DNA of 64,000 bases from Methylovorus glucosotrophus (GTDB lineage Bacteria; Pseudomonadota; Gammaproteobacteria; Burkholderiales; Methylophilaceae): assembly GCF_009858335.1 (NCBI RefSeq), contig NZ_VMSE01000001.1, positions 372,001-436,000 of the forward strand, read 5' to 3'. The position numbers and the translations under genes are program-made. Under the pieces are notes generated by a model. It saw only the letters and a program-made list of their open reading frames with translations, did no database searches and was not told the origin of the DNA. Shown in pieces: positions 53,676-64,000 of the stretch; position 1 is the first letter of the stretch; each line of letters begins with the position of its first letter.

Positions 53676-55106
53676 ATGCAGTGGGAAGTTGTTATCGGGC
53701 TGGAAACGCATACCCAGCTTCAAACCAAATCCAAGATTTTTTCTGGCAGCAGCATTGCCTTCGGTGCTGAGCCCAACACGCAGGCCAGCGCGGTGGATAT
53801 CGCCCTGCCTGGCGTGTTGCCGGTGCTGAACCAGGAAGCCGTGCAATGCGCCATCAAGTTTGGCCTTGCAGTGAATGCCGAGATCGCGCCGCGTTCGGTC
53901 TTCGCCCGCAAGAATTACTTTTACCCTGACTTGCCCAAGGGCTACCAGATCAGCCAGTACGAGCTGCCGGTGGTAGGCAAGGGCTCGCTCACCGTGCAAG
54001 TGGGCGATCAGGAGAAGACTATCCGCATTACCCGCGCGCATCTGGAAGAAGATGCAGGCAAGTCGGTACACGGCGCGTCGGCTGGCATGTCCGGCATAGA
54101 CCTTAATCGTGCCGGTACGCCGCTGCTGGAAATTGTGACCGAGCCGGACATGCGCTCAGCCGCTGAAGCCGTGGCCTATGCCAAAAAGCTGCACGAGCTG
54201 GTGCAGTGGATAGGCATTTGCGATGGCAATATGCAGGAAGGCAGTTTCCGTTGTGACGTGAACGTCTCGGTACGCCCCAAGGGTTCCGACAAGCTCGGCA
54301 CGCGCCGCGAGATCAAAAACCTCAACTCCTTCCGCTTCATGCAGCAGGCAATCGAATACGAGACCCGCTGGCAGATCGAGACCCTGGAAGACGGCGGCAC
54401 CATCCAGCAGGCCACCGTGCTGTTCAACCCGGATACCGGCGAAACCCGCGCCATGCGCAGCAAGGAAGAAGCCAACGACTATCGTTACTTCCCTGATCCT
54501 GATTTGCTGCCTTTGCAGATCACAGTGGAAGATATCGCCAAGGTGAAGGCCGTGATGCCAGAACTTCCCGGCGACATGAAGGCACGCTTCGAACGTGAGT
54601 ATTCGCTCTCGGCTTATGACGCATCTGGCCTGACATCCTCGCGTGGTATTGCCGATTACTTTACGGCCGTGGTAGCGCAGGCTGCCGAGCCTAAAATGGC
54701 CGCCAACTGGGTCATGGGCAGTGTCGCAGCCAAGCTCAACGAGCAGGATCAGGATATCAGCGCATCGCCGGTGAGCCCGCTGCAACTGGCTGGTTTGCTC
54801 AAGCGTATTGCCGACAACACCATCTCCAACAAGATCGCCAAGGAAGTATTCGAGGCAATGTGGGCTGGCGAAGGCGATGCCGACAGCATCATCGAGAAAA
54901 AAGGCCTGAAGCAGGTGACGGATAGTGGTGCCATCGAAGCCATCATTGATGAAGTGCTGGCTGCCAACGCTGCCATGGTGGAAGAGTTCCGCGCTGGCAA
55001 GGAAAAAGCCTTCAACGCGCTGGTGGGCCAGGCCATGAAAGCTTCCAAGGGAAAGGCCAACCCGGCACAGGTAAATGAGGCGTTGCGCCGCAAACTGGGC
55101 GCCTGA
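53676..55106 (+). CDS. gatB: Asp-tRNA(Asn)/Glu-tRNA(Gln) amidotransferase subunit B
   Basis: 476 residues, usual length. Kinase-like catalytic part ([40 protein letters not shown]), then the YqeY-like helical tail for tRNA binding (about 325-476). Activates the misacylated carboxyl with ATP and amidates it. Confidence 0.98.
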   Translation: MQWEVVIGLETHTQLQTKSKIFSGSSIAFGAEPNTQASAVDIALPGVLPVLNQEAVQCAIKFGLAVNAEIAPRSVFARKNYFYPDLPKGYQISQYELPVVGKGSLTVQVGDQEKTIRITRAHLEEDAGKSVHGASAGMSGIDLNRAGTPLLEIVTEPDMRSAAEAVAYAKKLHELVQWIGICDGNMQEGSFRCDVNVSVRPKGSDKLGTRREIKNLNSFRFMQQAIEYETRWQIETLEDGGTIQQATVLFNPDTGETRAMRSKEEANDYRYFPDPDLLPLQITVEDIAKVKAVMPELPGDMKARFEREYSLSAYDASGLTSSRGIADYFTAVVAQAAEPKMAANWVMGSVAAKLNEQDQDISASPVSPLQLAGLLKRIADNTISNKIAKEVFEAMWAGEGDADSIIEKKGLKQVTDSGAIEAIIDEVLAANAAMVEEFRAGKEKAFNALVGQAMKASKGKANPAQVNEALRRKLGA

Positions 55107-55132
55107 TTAACTGGCAATAGTTTGCGCGCATG

Positions 55133-55162
55133 AAAAAAGCCGGGATGTCCCGGCTTTTTTCA
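55133..55162. terminator. bidirectional terminator between gatB and the glycosylase gene
   Basis: 13-bp stem AAAAAAGCCGGGA/TCCCGGCTTTTTT with a two-base loop; overlaps the stop codon of the minus-strand gene. Confidence 0.92.
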
Positions 55163-55699
55163 TTTTTGCATCGCGCTGTCTGCTAGTGCCTGCAGGATGC
55201 TTTGCCATTGCTGCCGTTTTGTCGTTTGCGGAATGCTGGCATTTGCCGGGCTGGTGGATGGCAAGGTGCTAAAACTCAGGCTCGTCAGTGCTTCCTTGCT
55301 TAATTTTTCTGCTTTGATCACATGGCGCTGAAATGCCTGCGCCGCCTTTTGCCCATTGAAAAACACATGGCGGATCTGCGCATGTGTGGCAAAAAAACCG
55401 GCGAAGTCGTTGGCGACAATGCTGCCTTCATCAATCGCGCTATCCAGGCTGCCGGGGCGGAAGCATTGATGCATGACATCCCACAGCGCAATGTGGTGGC
55501 GGCATAGCTGGGCCAGGCGCTCGGCATAGGGCAGATGGGGGTGGGCCCCGACCAGCTCGCCCATGATGGGCCAGAACAGATTGTGCGGGTGACCGTAATA
55601 TTGCTGTTGTGTGAGGGAGGCAATGCCAGGCATGGATCCCAGAATCAGGACGCGGGCATCCGACTGGGCAACGGCGGGGAAGCCTTCAATGCTGGCCAT
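55160..55699 (-). CDS. DNA-deoxyinosine (hypoxanthine) glycosylase, UDG family 6-like
   Basis: 179 residues from ATG 55699 (28 bp after pyrE). Uracil-DNA-glycosylase fold: VLILGSMPGIASLTQQQYYGHPHNLFWP (split; about 16-42) carries the water-positioning motif and HVFFNGQKAA (about 112-121) the active-site asparagine region. Removes hypoxanthine from deaminated adenine. Its stop codon lies in the shared terminator. Possibly in one transcript with pyrE. Confidence 0.88.
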   Translation of the reverse strand: MASIEGFPAVAQSDARVLILGSMPGIASLTQQQYYGHPHNLFWPIMGELVGAHPHLPYAERLAQLCRHHIALWDVMHQCFRPGSLDSAIDEGSIVANDFAGFFATHAQIRHVFFNGQKAAQAFQRHVIKAEKLSKEALTSLSFSTLPSTSPANASIPQTTKRQQWQSILQALADSAMQK

Positions 55700-55727
55700 G
55701 GTGCAAGGATGCCCGCCGTGTCGGAGA

Positions 55728-56387
55728 TTAAGCGCAGCTGACGCCGTATTCGTTGCGGTAGGCCTCAATCGCGGGCTGGAATGTGGCAAGTTCCGGCGCA
55801 TGTTTGAGGTAATCAATCAGGCTGCTCAAGCTCGCGATGCTGATGACGGGCATGCCGGATTGCTGCTCAACTTCCTGCACAGCCGACAAACTGCCCAGGC
55901 CCCGTTCCTGCCGGTCAATGGCAATGGCAACCGCCGCGGGCGTGGCACCTGCCGCACGTATCATCTCCACGGACTCCCGCACCGAGGTGCCAGCCGAGAT
56001 CACATCATCCACAATCAGTACGCGGCCCTTGAGCGGGGCGCCGACAATGGTGCCGCCTTCGCCATGGTCTTTGGCTTCCTTGCGGTTGTAGGCGTAGGGC
56101 ACATTTACGCCACGGCGCGCCAGGGCAATCGAGATGCTGGCGGCGAGGGTGATGCCTTTGTAGGCGGGGCCAAACAGCATGTCGAAGGGGATGCCGGACT
56201 GCACAATGGCGGCGGCATAATATTCGCCCAGCTTCATCAGGCTTTCGCCATCGTTGAACAGACCCGCATTGAAAAAGTAGGGACTGAGGCGGCCGGCCTT
56301 GGTTTTGAATTCGCCAAAGCGCAATACTTGCTTATCAATGGCAAAGGCGATGAATTGTTGCGTAAAATCGAGGGCTTGATCAGACAT
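55728..56387 (-). CDS. pyrE: orotate phosphoribosyltransferase
   Basis: 219 residues from ATG 56387. Type I PRTase: [39 protein letters not shown] loop and [17 protein letters not shown] motif. Makes OMP in pyrimidine synthesis. Divergent from exonuclease III with only a few bases between starts. Confidence 0.97.
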   Translation of the reverse strand: MSDQALDFTQQFIAFAIDKQVLRFGEFKTKAGRLSPYFFNAGLFNDGESLMKLGEYYAAAIVQSGIPFDMLFGPAYKGITLAASISIALARRGVNVPYAYNRKEAKDHGEGGTIVGAPLKGRVLIVDDVISAGTSVRESVEMIRAAGATPAAVAIAIDRQERGLGSLSAVQEVEQQSGMPVISIASLSSLIDYLKHAPELATFQPAIEAYRNEYGVSCA

Positions 56388-56393
56388 GAGAGT

Positions 56394-57188
56394 ATGGAAA
56401 AGGGGTTGAGCTTGTACCGAATTATATCTGCAAATCTGAATGGCATCCGGTCCGCGGCCAATAAAGGGTTCTACCCATGGCTGCAACAGCAGAATGCTGA
56501 CATCGTCTGCATGCAGGAGCTGAAGGCGCAGCTGGCGGACATGACGCCGGAAATGCTGAACCCCGAAGGGTACTTTGGCTATTTTCACTACGCCGAAAAG
56601 AAAGGCTACAGCGGCGTCGGCATCTATACCCGCGTGCAGCCGGATGCCGTGATTGTGGGCCTGGGGATAGCCGATATTGATGCCGAAGGGCGCTATCTGG
56701 AGTTGCAGTTCGGCAATCTCAGCGTGGTGTCGCTGTATCTGCCCTCAGGTTCCAGTGGCGAAGAGCGTCAGGCCTTCAAGTTCAGTGTGATGACGCGCTT
56801 TCTGGTGCATCTCGAGACCTTGCGTGCCAACGGTCGCGATGTGGTGATCTGTGGTGACTGGAATATCGCGCACAAAGAGGCTGACCTTAAAAACTGGAAG
56901 GGCAACAAAAAGAACTCAGGTTTCTTGCCAGAGGAACGCGCCTGGCTGACCGATCTGTTTGATCGCGTGGGCTGGGTGGATGTTTACCGGGTGCTGCATC
57001 CCGATACCACCGACGAATGCTATACCTGGTGGAGCAACCGCGGGCAGGCCTGGGCCAAGAATGTGGGTTGGCGTATTGATTACCAGATTGCGACGCCGGA
57101 TTTCGCTGCCAAGGCGATAGCAGCCAGCATCTACAAGCTGGAGCGCTTTAGCGATCACGCGCCGCTGATTATTGATTACCAGCGCTAA
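56394..57188 (+). CDS. xth: exodeoxyribonuclease III family AP endonuclease
   Basis: 264 residues from ATG 56394; a TTG at 56412 with AAGGGG six bases before it would give the commoner start at [10 protein letters not shown] and may be the true one. Catalytic [18 protein letters not shown], and RIDYQIAT ... [11 protein letters not shown] are present. Cuts DNA at abasic sites. The starts of this gene and pyrE are only 6 bp apart, so both promoters lie inside the opposite gene. Confidence 0.95.
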   Translation: MEKGLSLYRIISANLNGIRSAANKGFYPWLQQQNADIVCMQELKAQLADMTPEMLNPEGYFGYFHYAEKKGYSGVGIYTRVQPDAVIVGLGIADIDAEGRYLELQFGNLSVVSLYLPSGSSGEERQAFKFSVMTRFLVHLETLRANGRDVVICGDWNIAHKEADLKNWKGNKKNSGFLPEERAWLTDLFDRVGWVDVYRVLHPDTTDECYTWWSNRGQAWAKNVGWRIDYQIATPDFAAKAIAASIYKLERFSDHAPLIIDYQR

Positions 57189-57205
57189 GCTGCCTTGGGT
57201 ATGCG

Positions 57206-58471
57206 TTACTTGGGGTCGCTGATGGTGGGCGTGGCAAGCGGCTTGCCATGCCAGGGCGCGATCTTCAGCAGCAACAGCATGCCGGGGATTGCCGCCACAA
57301 AACACAGCAGGAAGAAATTCACCCAGCCCAGTATATCCACCAGATAACCGGTAGTGGCGTTGGCAAAGGTGCGCGGCACGGCCGCCAGACTGGTGAACAG
57401 CGCAAACTGGGTGGCGGTGTAGAGCGGGTGGGTGGTCTGGGCGATATAGGCGACAAAGGCGGCGGTGCCCAGGCCTACGCCAAAGGCTTCCACGCCAATC
57501 ACAACCCCCAGCCACAGCAGGTCGTGCCCCACGACGGCCAGCCAGGCAAAGCCCAGAATCGCCAGCATTTGTACTGCGCCAAACAGCCACAGCGAGCGGT
57601 GTATGCCGAGCTTGACCATCCAGATGCCGCCCAGCAGGCCGCCTATCACGCTCGGCCACAGCCCGGCATTTTTAGCGATGAGGCCGATTTCCGTTTTGCT
57701 GAATCCCATGTCCAGATAAAACGGCGTAGCGAGCGCCACCGCCATGCTGTCGCCCAGCTTGTACAAAAAGATAAACGCCAGAATCAGCAGGGCGGAGCGC
57801 CAGCCATTGCGGTGGATGAATTCATTGAAAGGCTCGACGACGGCAGCGGCGAGCGTTCTTGGCCGTCCGGGCTTGAGCTCGGGCTCTTTGACCAGCAGCG
57901 TCATCACCATGCCGGGCAGCATGAAAAGCGCGGTAATCAGAAATACGCTATCCCACGCCATATGGTCGGCGAGAATCAGCGACAGCGAGCCGGGGATCAG
58001 GCCGGCAATCTTGTAGGCATTTACGTGAATCACATTGCCCAGGCCCAGCTCGGCATCAGGCAGGATTTCACGGCGATAGGCATCAATCACCACATCCTGG
58101 CTGGCGCTGAAAAAAGCCACCACGGCCGCCAGGTAAGCGATGGTCCAGATATCCAGCACGGGATGCAGCTTGCCGAACAGGGGAATGCTGACCAGCAGAG
58201 CAACTTGCGTCACCAGTAGCCAGCCGCGCCGCCTGCCCATGGGCGGAATATAGCGATCAAACAGCGGAGCCCAGATGAACTTCCAGGTGAAGGGCAGCTG
58301 GATCAGGGCAAACAGGCCGATGGCCTTGAGGTCGACCCCTTCAGAACGCAGCCATGCCGGTAGCAGGCTGATCAGTATGAATAAGGGGAGTCCGGAGCTG
58401 AAGCCGGTGAAAATGCAAATCAGCATGCGCCGATTGAGCAGCGCCTTAAGCCAGGTGGGTTGTGCGTTCAT
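57206..58471 (-). CDS. ampG: AmpG-like muropeptide MFS transporter
   Basis: 421 residues from ATG 58471 (a start at 58504 is also open; both have weak ribosome sites). Twelve membrane helices. SSGLPLFILISLLPAWLRSEG, TWKFIWAPLFDRY, LFSASQDVVIDAYR-type region and SFGVGLGTAAFVAYI match AmpG permeases that import anhydro-muropeptides. Alternatively an AmpG-like transporter of another anionic solute. Convergent with exonuclease III. Confidence 0.87.
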   Translation of the reverse strand: MNAQPTWLKALLNRRMLICIFTGFSSGLPLFILISLLPAWLRSEGVDLKAIGLFALIQLPFTWKFIWAPLFDRYIPPMGRRRGWLLVTQVALLVSIPLFGKLHPVLDIWTIAYLAAVVAFFSASQDVVIDAYRREILPDAELGLGNVIHVNAYKIAGLIPGSLSLILADHMAWDSVFLITALFMLPGMVMTLLVKEPELKPGRPRTLAAAVVEPFNEFIHRNGWRSALLILAFIFLYKLGDSMAVALATPFYLDMGFSKTEIGLIAKNAGLWPSVIGGLLGGIWMVKLGIHRSLWLFGAVQMLAILGFAWLAVVGHDLLWLGVVIGVEAFGVGLGTAAFVAYIAQTTHPLYTATQFALFTSLAAVPRTFANATTGYLVDILGWVNFFLLCFVAAIPGMLLLLKIAPWHGKPLATPTISDPK

Positions 58472-58518
58472 GGGCGACACATTACCCGAAATCGGGTGCC
58501 GCATGCCACAATATCAGG

Positions 58519-59184
58519 ATGTTGGAATTCACTTTATTTGGCGTGTTCATGGTGGGCTTGCTCGGTGGCGGCCACTGCGCCGGGATGTGCGGTGGCATTG
58601 TCGGCGCGGTCAGCATGAGCTTGCCGGGCGCGCGACCACGCCTGCCGTTTCTGCTTGCCTACAATGGCGGGCGTATTTTGAGTTACACCCTGGCCGGGGT
58701 CTTGGCGGGGGCGCTTGGCGCCAGCAGCTTTTTTCTGGGGCATATTCTTCCCATTCAGAAAATACTCTACGGACTCAGCAGCGTGATGCTGGTGTTGCTG
58801 GGCTTGTACCTGGCAGGTGTATGGCATGGCGTGACCTATGTTGAGCGGCTGGGCAGCGTGCTTTGGCGGCAATTGCAGCCTTTGTCCAGACGCTTGTTGC
58901 CGGTGCAATCGCCCTGGCAGGCCATATTGCTGGGGGCAGTGTGGGGCTGGTTGCCCTGTGGTTTGGTTTATAGCGTGCTGGTGGCTGCGTTGGCGGCTGG
59001 CAATGCCGTGCAAGGGGGGTTGCTGATGCTGGCGTTTGGTCTGGGCACCTTGCCTACCTTGCTGGCGATGGGTATGGCGGCGGTTAAGCTGAAAAAAGTG
59101 TTGCAGCAGGGCTGGCTCAGAAAGCTGAGCGGGTTGGCGGTAATACTGTTTGGCTTGTTCGGGCTTTACCGCGTGCTGCTGTGA
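58519..59184 (+). CDS. sulfite exporter TauE/SafE-family membrane protein
   Basis: 221 residues, six membrane helices. GGGHCAGMCGGIVGA at the N-terminus is the DsbD_2/CcdA-like hallmark, with a second WGWLPCGLVYS site. Members next to cytochrome oxidase genes act in copper or haem traffic, others export sulfite; here the neighbours give no clue. ATG 58519 has only a weak site (TCAGG). Confidence 0.85.
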   Translation: MLEFTLFGVFMVGLLGGGHCAGMCGGIVGAVSMSLPGARPRLPFLLAYNGGRILSYTLAGVLAGALGASSFFLGHILPIQKILYGLSSVMLVLLGLYLAGVWHGVTYVERLGSVLWRQLQPLSRRLLPVQSPWQAILLGAVWGWLPCGLVYSVLVAALAAGNAVQGGLLMLAFGLGTLPTLLAMGMAAVKLKKVLQQGWLRKLSGLAVILFGLFGLYRVLL

Positions 59185-59215
59185 GCGCGCGCAGGGCAAG
59201 CATCAAAGGCGATGC

Positions 59216-59836
59216 TTACTCTGCGGGCTTGAGGTGGTACATGGCCAGGCTGCCACGCAGATTGGGCATCATGTTGATGGGCTCCTGCTCTGTCAGCACC
59301 AGCCGCTCCATCACTTCAATATGGTGGTTGATGCAGAACTCGTCAAAATCCTTGATGGTGCACAGGTGTACGTTAGGTGTGTCATACCACTGGTAGGGCA
59401 GATTCTTGGAAACCGGCATCTGCCCGGCAATCAGCTGAAAGCGGTGGCGCCAGTAACCAAAATTGGGGAAAGTGACGATGGCCTCATGGCCTACGCGCAG
59501 CATTTCCTGCACGATGCCTTCGGTATTCAGCACCGCCTGCAAGGTCTGCGACAAGATCACCACATCAAATGACTTGGCTTCAAAGCCGGACAGGCCTGCT
59601 TCCAGGTCCATCTGAATCACATCGACGCCATTGCTCATGCTGGCCAGCCAGTTGGCGTCATCTTTCTCAACGCCATAACCGCGTACCTGCAGGGTGTCGC
59701 GCAGATAGCCCAGCAGGGTGCCGTCGCCGCATCCCAGATCCAGTACCTTGGCACCAGGTTTAATCCATTTTGCGATCAGCGCAAAGTCGTGTCTTGATTT
59801 TGCAGCATCGGCAAACTTGATGGAGGTGTTGCTCAT
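59216..59836 (-). CDS. metW: methionine biosynthesis protein MetW
   Basis: 206 residues. Class I methyltransferase fold ([37 protein letters not shown]). MetW is nearly always encoded beside MetX and supports its acyltransferase activity. ATG overlaps the metX TGA (ATGA). Confidence 0.96.
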   Translation of the reverse strand: MSNTSIKFADAAKSRHDFALIAKWIKPGAKVLDLGCGDGTLLGYLRDTLQVRGYGVEKDDANWLASMSNGVDVIQMDLEAGLSGFEAKSFDVVILSQTLQAVLNTEGIVQEMLRVGHEAIVTFPNFGYWRHRFQLIAGQMPVSKNLPYQWYDTPNVHLCTIKDFDEFCINHHIEVMERLVLTEQEPINMMPNLRGSLAMYHLKPAE

Positions 59837-60972
59837 GCCTGGCCTCCGACTTTAATTTTCTTGAGATAGTTGCGCAGAATGGCGTGGTAGTGGGCATCCT
59901 GCATCAAAAAGGCATCATGGCCGTGCGCTGCAGTCACTTCGGCATAGCTTACCGACAGCTCGTTATCCAGCAGTGCTTTTACGATCTCGCGAGAACGTGC
60001 TGGCGAGAAGCGCCAGTCACTGGTGAATGAAATTACCAGAAAGTCGGCCTGAGCCGGCGCCAAAGCCTGCGAGAGATCGCCATCGTGCGCCAGGGCGGGA
60101 TCAAAATAATCCAGCGCGCGCGTCATGCGCAGATAGGTGTTGGCATCAAATTCACCGGCGAATTTATCGCCCTGATAGCGCAGGTAGGACTCCATCTCGA
60201 ACTCGACGTCAAAGCTGTACTTGATCTCGCCTTCGCGCAGTTTGCGGCCAAACTTGGCACCCATGGCATCGTCAGACAGATAGGTAATATGCCCCAGCAT
60301 GCGGGCAATGCGCAGGCCGCGACGCGGCACGACCTTGTGCGCATAGTAATCGCCGCCGTGGAATTCAGGGTCGGTGATGATGGCCTGGCGAGCCACTTCA
60401 TTGAAGGCGATATTCTGCGCAGTAAGATTGGGCGCCGCGGCAATCACCAGTGCATGGCGCACGCGTTCGGGGTAGCTGATGGTCCACTGCAAGGCCTGCA
60501 TGCCACCCAGGCTGCCACCGACGATGGCGGCCAGTTGCTTGATGCCGAGGTAATCGGCCAGGCGGGCTTGCGAAGTGACCCAGTCTTCCACTGTGAGCAG
60601 CGGGAATGCCGAGCCCCATGGCTTGCCGGTTTGCGGATGTATGCTCGATGGGCCGGTGCTGCCATGACAGCCGCCCAGATTGTTGAGGCCAATGACGAAA
60701 AAGCGGTTGGTATCCAGGGGCTTGCCGGGGCCGATCAGGTTATCCCACCAGCCGGCATGTTTGTCGGTCTCGGCGTATTTGCCCGCCACGTGGTGGTGAC
60801 CGGACAGCGCGTGACAGATCATCACCGCGTTGGATTTGTCGGCGTTCAGCGTGCCATAGGTTTCATAAACGAGGTCGTATTGCGGAAGGACTTCGCCGCT
60901 TTTCAGGGGCAGCGGGTCAGTGAAGTGCGCAATCTGTGGGGCTACAATGCCGATGGAGGAGGATTCTGACAT
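59833..60972 (-). CDS. metX: homoserine O-acyltransferase
   Basis: 379 residues. Alpha/beta-hydrolase fold with nucleophile S154 in [12 protein letters not shown], and Asp and His in the C-terminal part ([16 protein letters not shown]). It acylates homoserine for methionine synthesis; proteobacterial MetX that pairs with MetW is often a succinyltransferase, so acyl donor is left open. First gene of metXW. Confidence 0.96.
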   Translation of the reverse strand: MSESSSIGIVAPQIAHFTDPLPLKSGEVLPQYDLVYETYGTLNADKSNAVMICHALSGHHHVAGKYAETDKHAGWWDNLIGPGKPLDTNRFFVIGLNNLGGCHGSTGPSSIHPQTGKPWGSAFPLLTVEDWVTSQARLADYLGIKQLAAIVGGSLGGMQALQWTISYPERVRHALVIAAAPNLTAQNIAFNEVARQAIITDPEFHGGDYYAHKVVPRRGLRIARMLGHITYLSDDAMGAKFGRKLREGEIKYSFDVEFEMESYLRYQGDKFAGEFDANTYLRMTRALDYFDPALAHDGDLSQALAPAQADFLVISFTSDWRFSPARSREIVKALLDNELSVSYAEVTAAHGHDAFLMQDAHYHAILRNYLKKIKVGGQA

Positions 60973-61000
60973 TTCGCGATTATACTATGGCTAAAGCCCT

Positions 61001-61564
61001 ATGCCCTATCTGGATAACAACATGTCTATCAGTGCTTTTCAGAGCCATTTTCCCGAGTTCGGTTCCCGCGTGTTTGTGCATGATGCTGCCACCATTATTG
61101 GTCAGGTCAGCCTGGGCGATGACGCCTCCGTCTGGCCGGGCGTGGTGATACGCGGTGACGTGAATTTCATCCGCATCGGCCATGGCACCAATATCCAGGA
61201 TCTCAGCATGCTGCATGTCAGCCATCAATCGAGCTGGGATCCACCCGGCGCCCCGCTCATTATCGGCAACCATGTCACTGTCGGCCATAGCGTGATCCTG
61301 CATGGCTGCACGCTGGAAGATGAGTGCCTGATCGGCATGGGCAGTATTGTCATGGACAAAGTCGTGGTGCAAAAGCATGTATTGCTGGGCGCGGGCAGTC
61401 TGGTGCCGGAGGGTAAGATTCTGGAAAGCGGCTATTTGTATATCGGCCGCCCCGCCAAGAAAGTACGTGCCCTCACCGAGGCCGAAATCGCCCATTTCAG
61501 TTATTCCGCCCAGCACTACATGCGGCTCAAGGATCGCTATCTGCATCCGGATGCCACGGCCTGA
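61001..61564 (+). CDS. gamma-class carbonic anhydrase family protein
   Basis: 187 residues (or 180 from ATG 61022). Left-handed beta-helix hexapeptide repeats with the zinc ligands in HVSH and VGHSVILHGC. Glu positions of true gamma-CA cannot be settled, so the catalytic state is unsure. Divergent from metX across only 28 bp. Confidence 0.92.
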   Translation: MPYLDNNMSISAFQSHFPEFGSRVFVHDAATIIGQVSLGDDASVWPGVVIRGDVNFIRIGHGTNIQDLSMLHVSHQSSWDPPGAPLIIGNHVTVGHSVILHGCTLEDECLIGMGSIVMDKVVVQKHVLLGAGSLVPEGKILESGYLYIGRPAKKVRALTEAEIAHFSYSAQHYMRLKDRYLHPDATA

Positions 61565-61605
61565 TCGGGTATAATCATCCCCTTGATTTTAATGAAGGAG
61601 TGGGC

Positions 61606-62151
61606 ATGCCTACCGAAGTCCATGTGCATGGCTATCTTGAGCTGGTTGAGGGCGTGAGCGCGCGCCAGGTGGAGGATGCTTGCCGTCCTCTGCTGCAGGA
61701 AATGGAAGTGGCGCACCTGAGTGAGTTGAAAAGCATGGAGCCTGAGCAGCCCGGCTTTTTCTACAATGCAGGCAATTGGGCGCTGGAGATGTGCTGCACG
61801 CTGGAAGTGGAAGAGACTTTCTTCAAGGCACTGGAAGCGGCCATGGTAGCGCTGGGGCCTTTGTGCGACAAAGCGGCACCGGTGGAAGTCAGTACTTACC
61901 ATGAAGATGGGCGCGATGAGCTGCAACTGATTTTTGTCGGCCCGACCGCAGCCGCGATTCTGGATGCGCAGCGCCGCGAAATGCTGGCGGATGTAGGTGG
62001 TCTGCTGGCGCGGCATTTTGGTCAGGGTGAAATCGATGAGGTGCTGGGGCTGGTCGATCAGCTGTTCCGGCGTCAGGGCCATGCCCTGCAAGCCAATGAT
62101 TTCAGTGTAGGCCTGACACCTGGCGGCAGTGATCGCCGTCGCTTGCACTAA
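61606..62151 (+). CDS. conserved protein of unknown function
   Basis: 181 residues from ATG 61606 with AAGGAG five bases upstream; this decides against the ATG at 61600. Ferredoxin-like alternation of strands and helices (EVHVHGYLELVEGVSARQVEDA, split for length; then WALEMCCTLEVEETFFKALEAAM and ELQLIFVGPTAAAI) and no membrane segment. I do not recognise the family. 41 bp after the gamma-CA-like gene, so probably one transcript. Confidence 0.75.
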   Translation: MPTEVHVHGYLELVEGVSARQVEDACRPLLQEMEVAHLSELKSMEPEQPGFFYNAGNWALEMCCTLEVEETFFKALEAAMVALGPLCDKAAPVEVSTYHEDGRDELQLIFVGPTAAAILDAQRREMLADVGGLLARHFGQGEIDEVLGLVDQLFRRQGHALQANDFSVGLTPGGSDRRRLH

Positions 62152-62270
62152 TTCTCTTTTTCCTGCACGCCGGGGGTGTTTCGGTGTGTGGGTATCTGAA
62201 TTTCTCGATCCCTGTTTACTGTTGAATGCTGGTGGCTTCGGCTGCCGGCATATTGCTATGCCAGCAGGAT

Positions 62271-63164
62271 CTAGCCAGTCCATTGCCCGAGCGTCACGCG
62301 GGCGATGCCTGCCAGGTCGTGCGCATGTTGAACATCGCTAAAGCCAGTATTTCGCATCAACGTGGCGACGGCGTCGGCTTGGTCGTAGCCATGCTCCAGC
62401 AGCAGCCAGCCTGATGGCTGGAGGTGCGCCGGAGCGTGCTGAACGATGATGCGAATGTCATCCAGCCCATCCGCTCCGGAAGCCAGTGCGCTGAGGGGTT
62501 CGTGGCGAAGATCACCCTGCTGCAAATGCGGGTCGTCCATGCGGATGTAGGGTGGGTTGCTGACGATAACATCAAACTTCAAATCGGCGAGCGGGGTAAA
62601 CCAGCTGCCCAGTCTGAATTCCACATTCCCTTTTGTTATGCCATGGGTGTCGGGTTCGGTGATGGCTAACCCCAGTGCTTCCGCATTCTGCCTGGCAACC
62701 TGCAAGGCCGCCGCGGAGGCGTCGACCGCTATCACCCTGGATTGCGGGCGGTGCGCAGCTATGGCTAGTGCGATGGCACCAGTGCCGGTGCCGAGATCCA
62801 GCACCTGACGAGGTTCTTCACGGGGGATGCGCGCCAGGGCGGCTTCTACTAGCGTTTCGGTATCCGGTCGTGGAATCAGCGTGGCTGGCGATACCGCGAG
62901 ACGTAATCCAAAAAATTCGCGGTTGCCGAGAATGTAGGCGACCGGTTCGCCCGCCAGACGCCTGTGCAGTAAATCGTGAAATGCGGATGCGACCGCCGAG
63001 GGCAGGGCGTCGCTCTCATGGGCGATCAGCCAGGCATGCTCCACATTGCCTAATGCCTGACTCATCAGCATGCGAGCTTCATTGCGGGCTTCGCGGCTTT
63101 CAAGATTCAGCCTGGAGCCGAGTTGCTGCTGGGCTTCCCGCAGGGCTTGCTGAATGGTGGACAT
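62271..63164 (-). CDS. prmC: release-factor glutamine N5-methyltransferase
   Basis: 297 residues. N-terminal helical domain (about 1-80), SAM motif [13 protein letters not shown] and catalytic SNPPYI. Methylates the GGQ glutamine of release factors. Three bases after a DUF2127 gene that in turn follows prfA, its substrate's gene. Confidence 0.97.
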   Translation of the reverse strand: MSTIQQALREAQQQLGSRLNLESREARNEARMLMSQALGNVEHAWLIAHESDALPSAVASAFHDLLHRRLAGEPVAYILGNREFFGLRLAVSPATLIPRPDTETLVEAALARIPREEPRQVLDLGTGTGAIALAIAAHRPQSRVIAVDASAAALQVARQNAEALGLAITEPDTHGITKGNVEFRLGSWFTPLADLKFDVIVSNPPYIRMDDPHLQQGDLRHEPLSALASGADGLDDIRIIVQHAPAHLQPSGWLLLEHGYDQADAVATLMRNTGFSDVQHAHDLAGIARVTLGQWTG

Positions 63165-63167
63165 GAC

Positions 63168-63608
63168 TTACTTGCGCAGGTGACGCCAGAGGATGATGAC
63201 AATGCCGAGATTGATCAGAAGCAGGGCATAGCTCAGCACCGATGGTTGCCGCAGGATTTCCACCGCTTCAAACGGCAGGTAGACGCCCGCGCTGATCAGC
63301 CCCAGCCATTTGGCCCATGGCCGGTCGTACCATAGTCCATAGGCTTCTGCCCAGCGCAGTCCCACATACGCGAGTGCCCCGGCGGTGATGGCCAGCAGGC
63401 GCGGCTGGCTCACATCGGCGGCCAGTTGCAATAAAAAGCGCGGGGTTTGTCGGGCGGGATTTAAATGGAAATGCGCCACCAGTTGCTCCGCAGCGGCCTG
63501 CCAGTCGGTATGCAGATGCGTCAGCACGGCAAGGGCGGTGAGCAGGATCAGGGCGCCTTTGGCGGCTTCCAGCAGGGCGATGCTGCGCAGGCTGGCGGCA
63601 GATTTCAT
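63168..63608 (-). CDS. DUF2127 membrane protein
   Basis: 146 residues, four membrane helices (about 8-26, 60-80, 88-106, 115-138). RSIALLEAAKGALILLTALAVL (split; residues 9-29) and YGLWYDRPWAKWLGLISAGVYLPFE are typical. Unknown function, lies between prfA and prmC in an apparent operon. Confidence 0.85.
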   Translation of the reverse strand: MKSAASLRSIALLEAAKGALILLTALAVLTHLHTDWQAAAEQLVAHFHLNPARQTPRFLLQLAADVSQPRLLAITAGALAYVGLRWAEAYGLWYDRPWAKWLGLISAGVYLPFEAVEILRQPSVLSYALLLINLGIVIILWRHLRK

Positions 63609-63614
63609 GGTCGC

Positions 63615-64000
63615 TTAGTTGTCTTCGCCCAGCGTGGCCAGCAGGTCGGCCTGATGCTCATTGGCAAGGGCGTTGATCAGCTCGTCCATATCGCCTTCGG
63701 TAATCGCATCAATCTTGTACAGCGTGAGGTTGATGCGGTGGTCGGTGATGCGGCCTTGCGGGTAATTATAGGTGCGGATGCGTTCGGAGCGATCCCCGCT
63801 ACCGATCAGGCTGCGGCGTTCGCTGGCAATCTTGCTCTGCTGCTCGTTGACCTGCTTGGCCTTGATGCGGGCAGCCAGCACCTGCATGGCCTGTGCCTTG
63901 TTGGAGTGCTGGCTGCGGCCATCCTGACATTCCACCACAATGCCAGTGGGAAAGTGCGTAATGCGCACGGCGGAGTCGGTTTTGTTGATGTGCTGACCAC
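63615..64000 (-). CDS. prfA: peptide chain release factor 1, C-terminal part (cut by window)
   Basis: Only the last about 128 residues are in the window; the gene runs on beyond 64000. It enters just at the GGQ motif ([20 protein letters not shown]), then [17 protein letters not shown] and [15 protein letters not shown]; the end [10 protein letters not shown] is normal. It frees the peptide at UAA/UAG. Upstream of DUF2127 and prmC. Confidence 0.97.
   Translation of the reverse strand, partial: GQHINKTDSAVRITHFPTGIVVECQDGRSQHSNKAQAMQVLAARIKAKQVNEQQSKIASERRSLIGSGDRSERIRTYNYPQGRITDHRINLTLYKIDAITEGDMDELINALANEHQADLLATLGEDN

Noticed and set aside
59198..59217. Hairpin AAGCATC/GATGCTT between the TauE-like gene and metW
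   Set aside because: No T-run on either strand; not a convincing terminator.

Overview
The window reads as a chromosomal segment of an obligately or facultatively methylotrophic betaproteobacterium, most likely family Methylophilaceae (Methylovorus/Methylobacillus-like). The main reasons are a lanthanide-type methanol dehydrogenase gene (xoxF, DxD-type active site), the betaproteobacterial order of the cell-shape and lipoate block (mreBCD-mrdA-rodA-rlpA-dacC-dat-ybeD-lipB-lipA), metX-metW, and moderately high GC. Genus is inference. No rRNA, tRNA, CRISPR array, insertion sequence, integrase or phage gene was recognised.

Layout. 0-9 kb: end of a locus with a TonB-like protein, then small metabolic genes (ferredoxin-like, HIT, PNPOx-like, 2OG-Fe oxygenase), the two-gene NHEJ system ligD-ku, and a hemerythrin protein. 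9-12.5 kb: a proline-rich protein and a predicted toxin/immunity pair. 12.5-23 kb: one tight operon glgE - treS/maltokinase - treZ - treY that can both build alpha-glucan from trehalose and return it to trehalose. 23.4-28.4 kb: a variant cbb3-type oxidase (ccoS-like, ccoN, ccoO, single-haem third subunit, small membrane protein) facing copD-copC. 28.5-32.5 kb: a haem-oxygenase-like diiron protein divergent from an NPPY methyltransferase and a PurD-like ATP-grasp ligase, which may be an undescribed small biosynthetic system. 32.5-33.6 kb: small stress-type genes. 33.7-37.5 kb: xoxF, and divergent from it a MocR-type regulator that has lost the PLP-binding lysine; the 475 bp between them are packed with repeats and dyads. 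37.5-41.2 kb: an AT-rich accessory stretch with a secreted DUF11 protein and a histidine kinase/receiver pair, whose two outward promoters carry the same element at the same distance. 41.2-51.7 kb: lipoate and cell-wall elongation genes. 51.9-64 kb: gatCAB, hypoxanthine-DNA glycosylase, pyrE/exonuclease III, ampG-like, a TauE/SafE protein, metXW, gamma carbonic anhydrase, prmC and the 3' part of prfA at the edge.

How the parts fit. The stress-type genes (ligD-ku, hemerythrin, trehalose/glucan operon, DUF2171) suggest a desiccation/osmotic survival programme. copC-copD next to a haem-copper oxidase suggests copper supply for it. The xoxF region is the only one-carbon catabolic gene here, with no xoxG/xoxJ beside it, so its cytochrome partner must lie elsewhere. 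The most unusual items are the degenerate MocR regulator with its operator-like repeats, the HDO/methyltransferase/ATP-grasp trio, the duplicated promoter element and the toxin/immunity pair.
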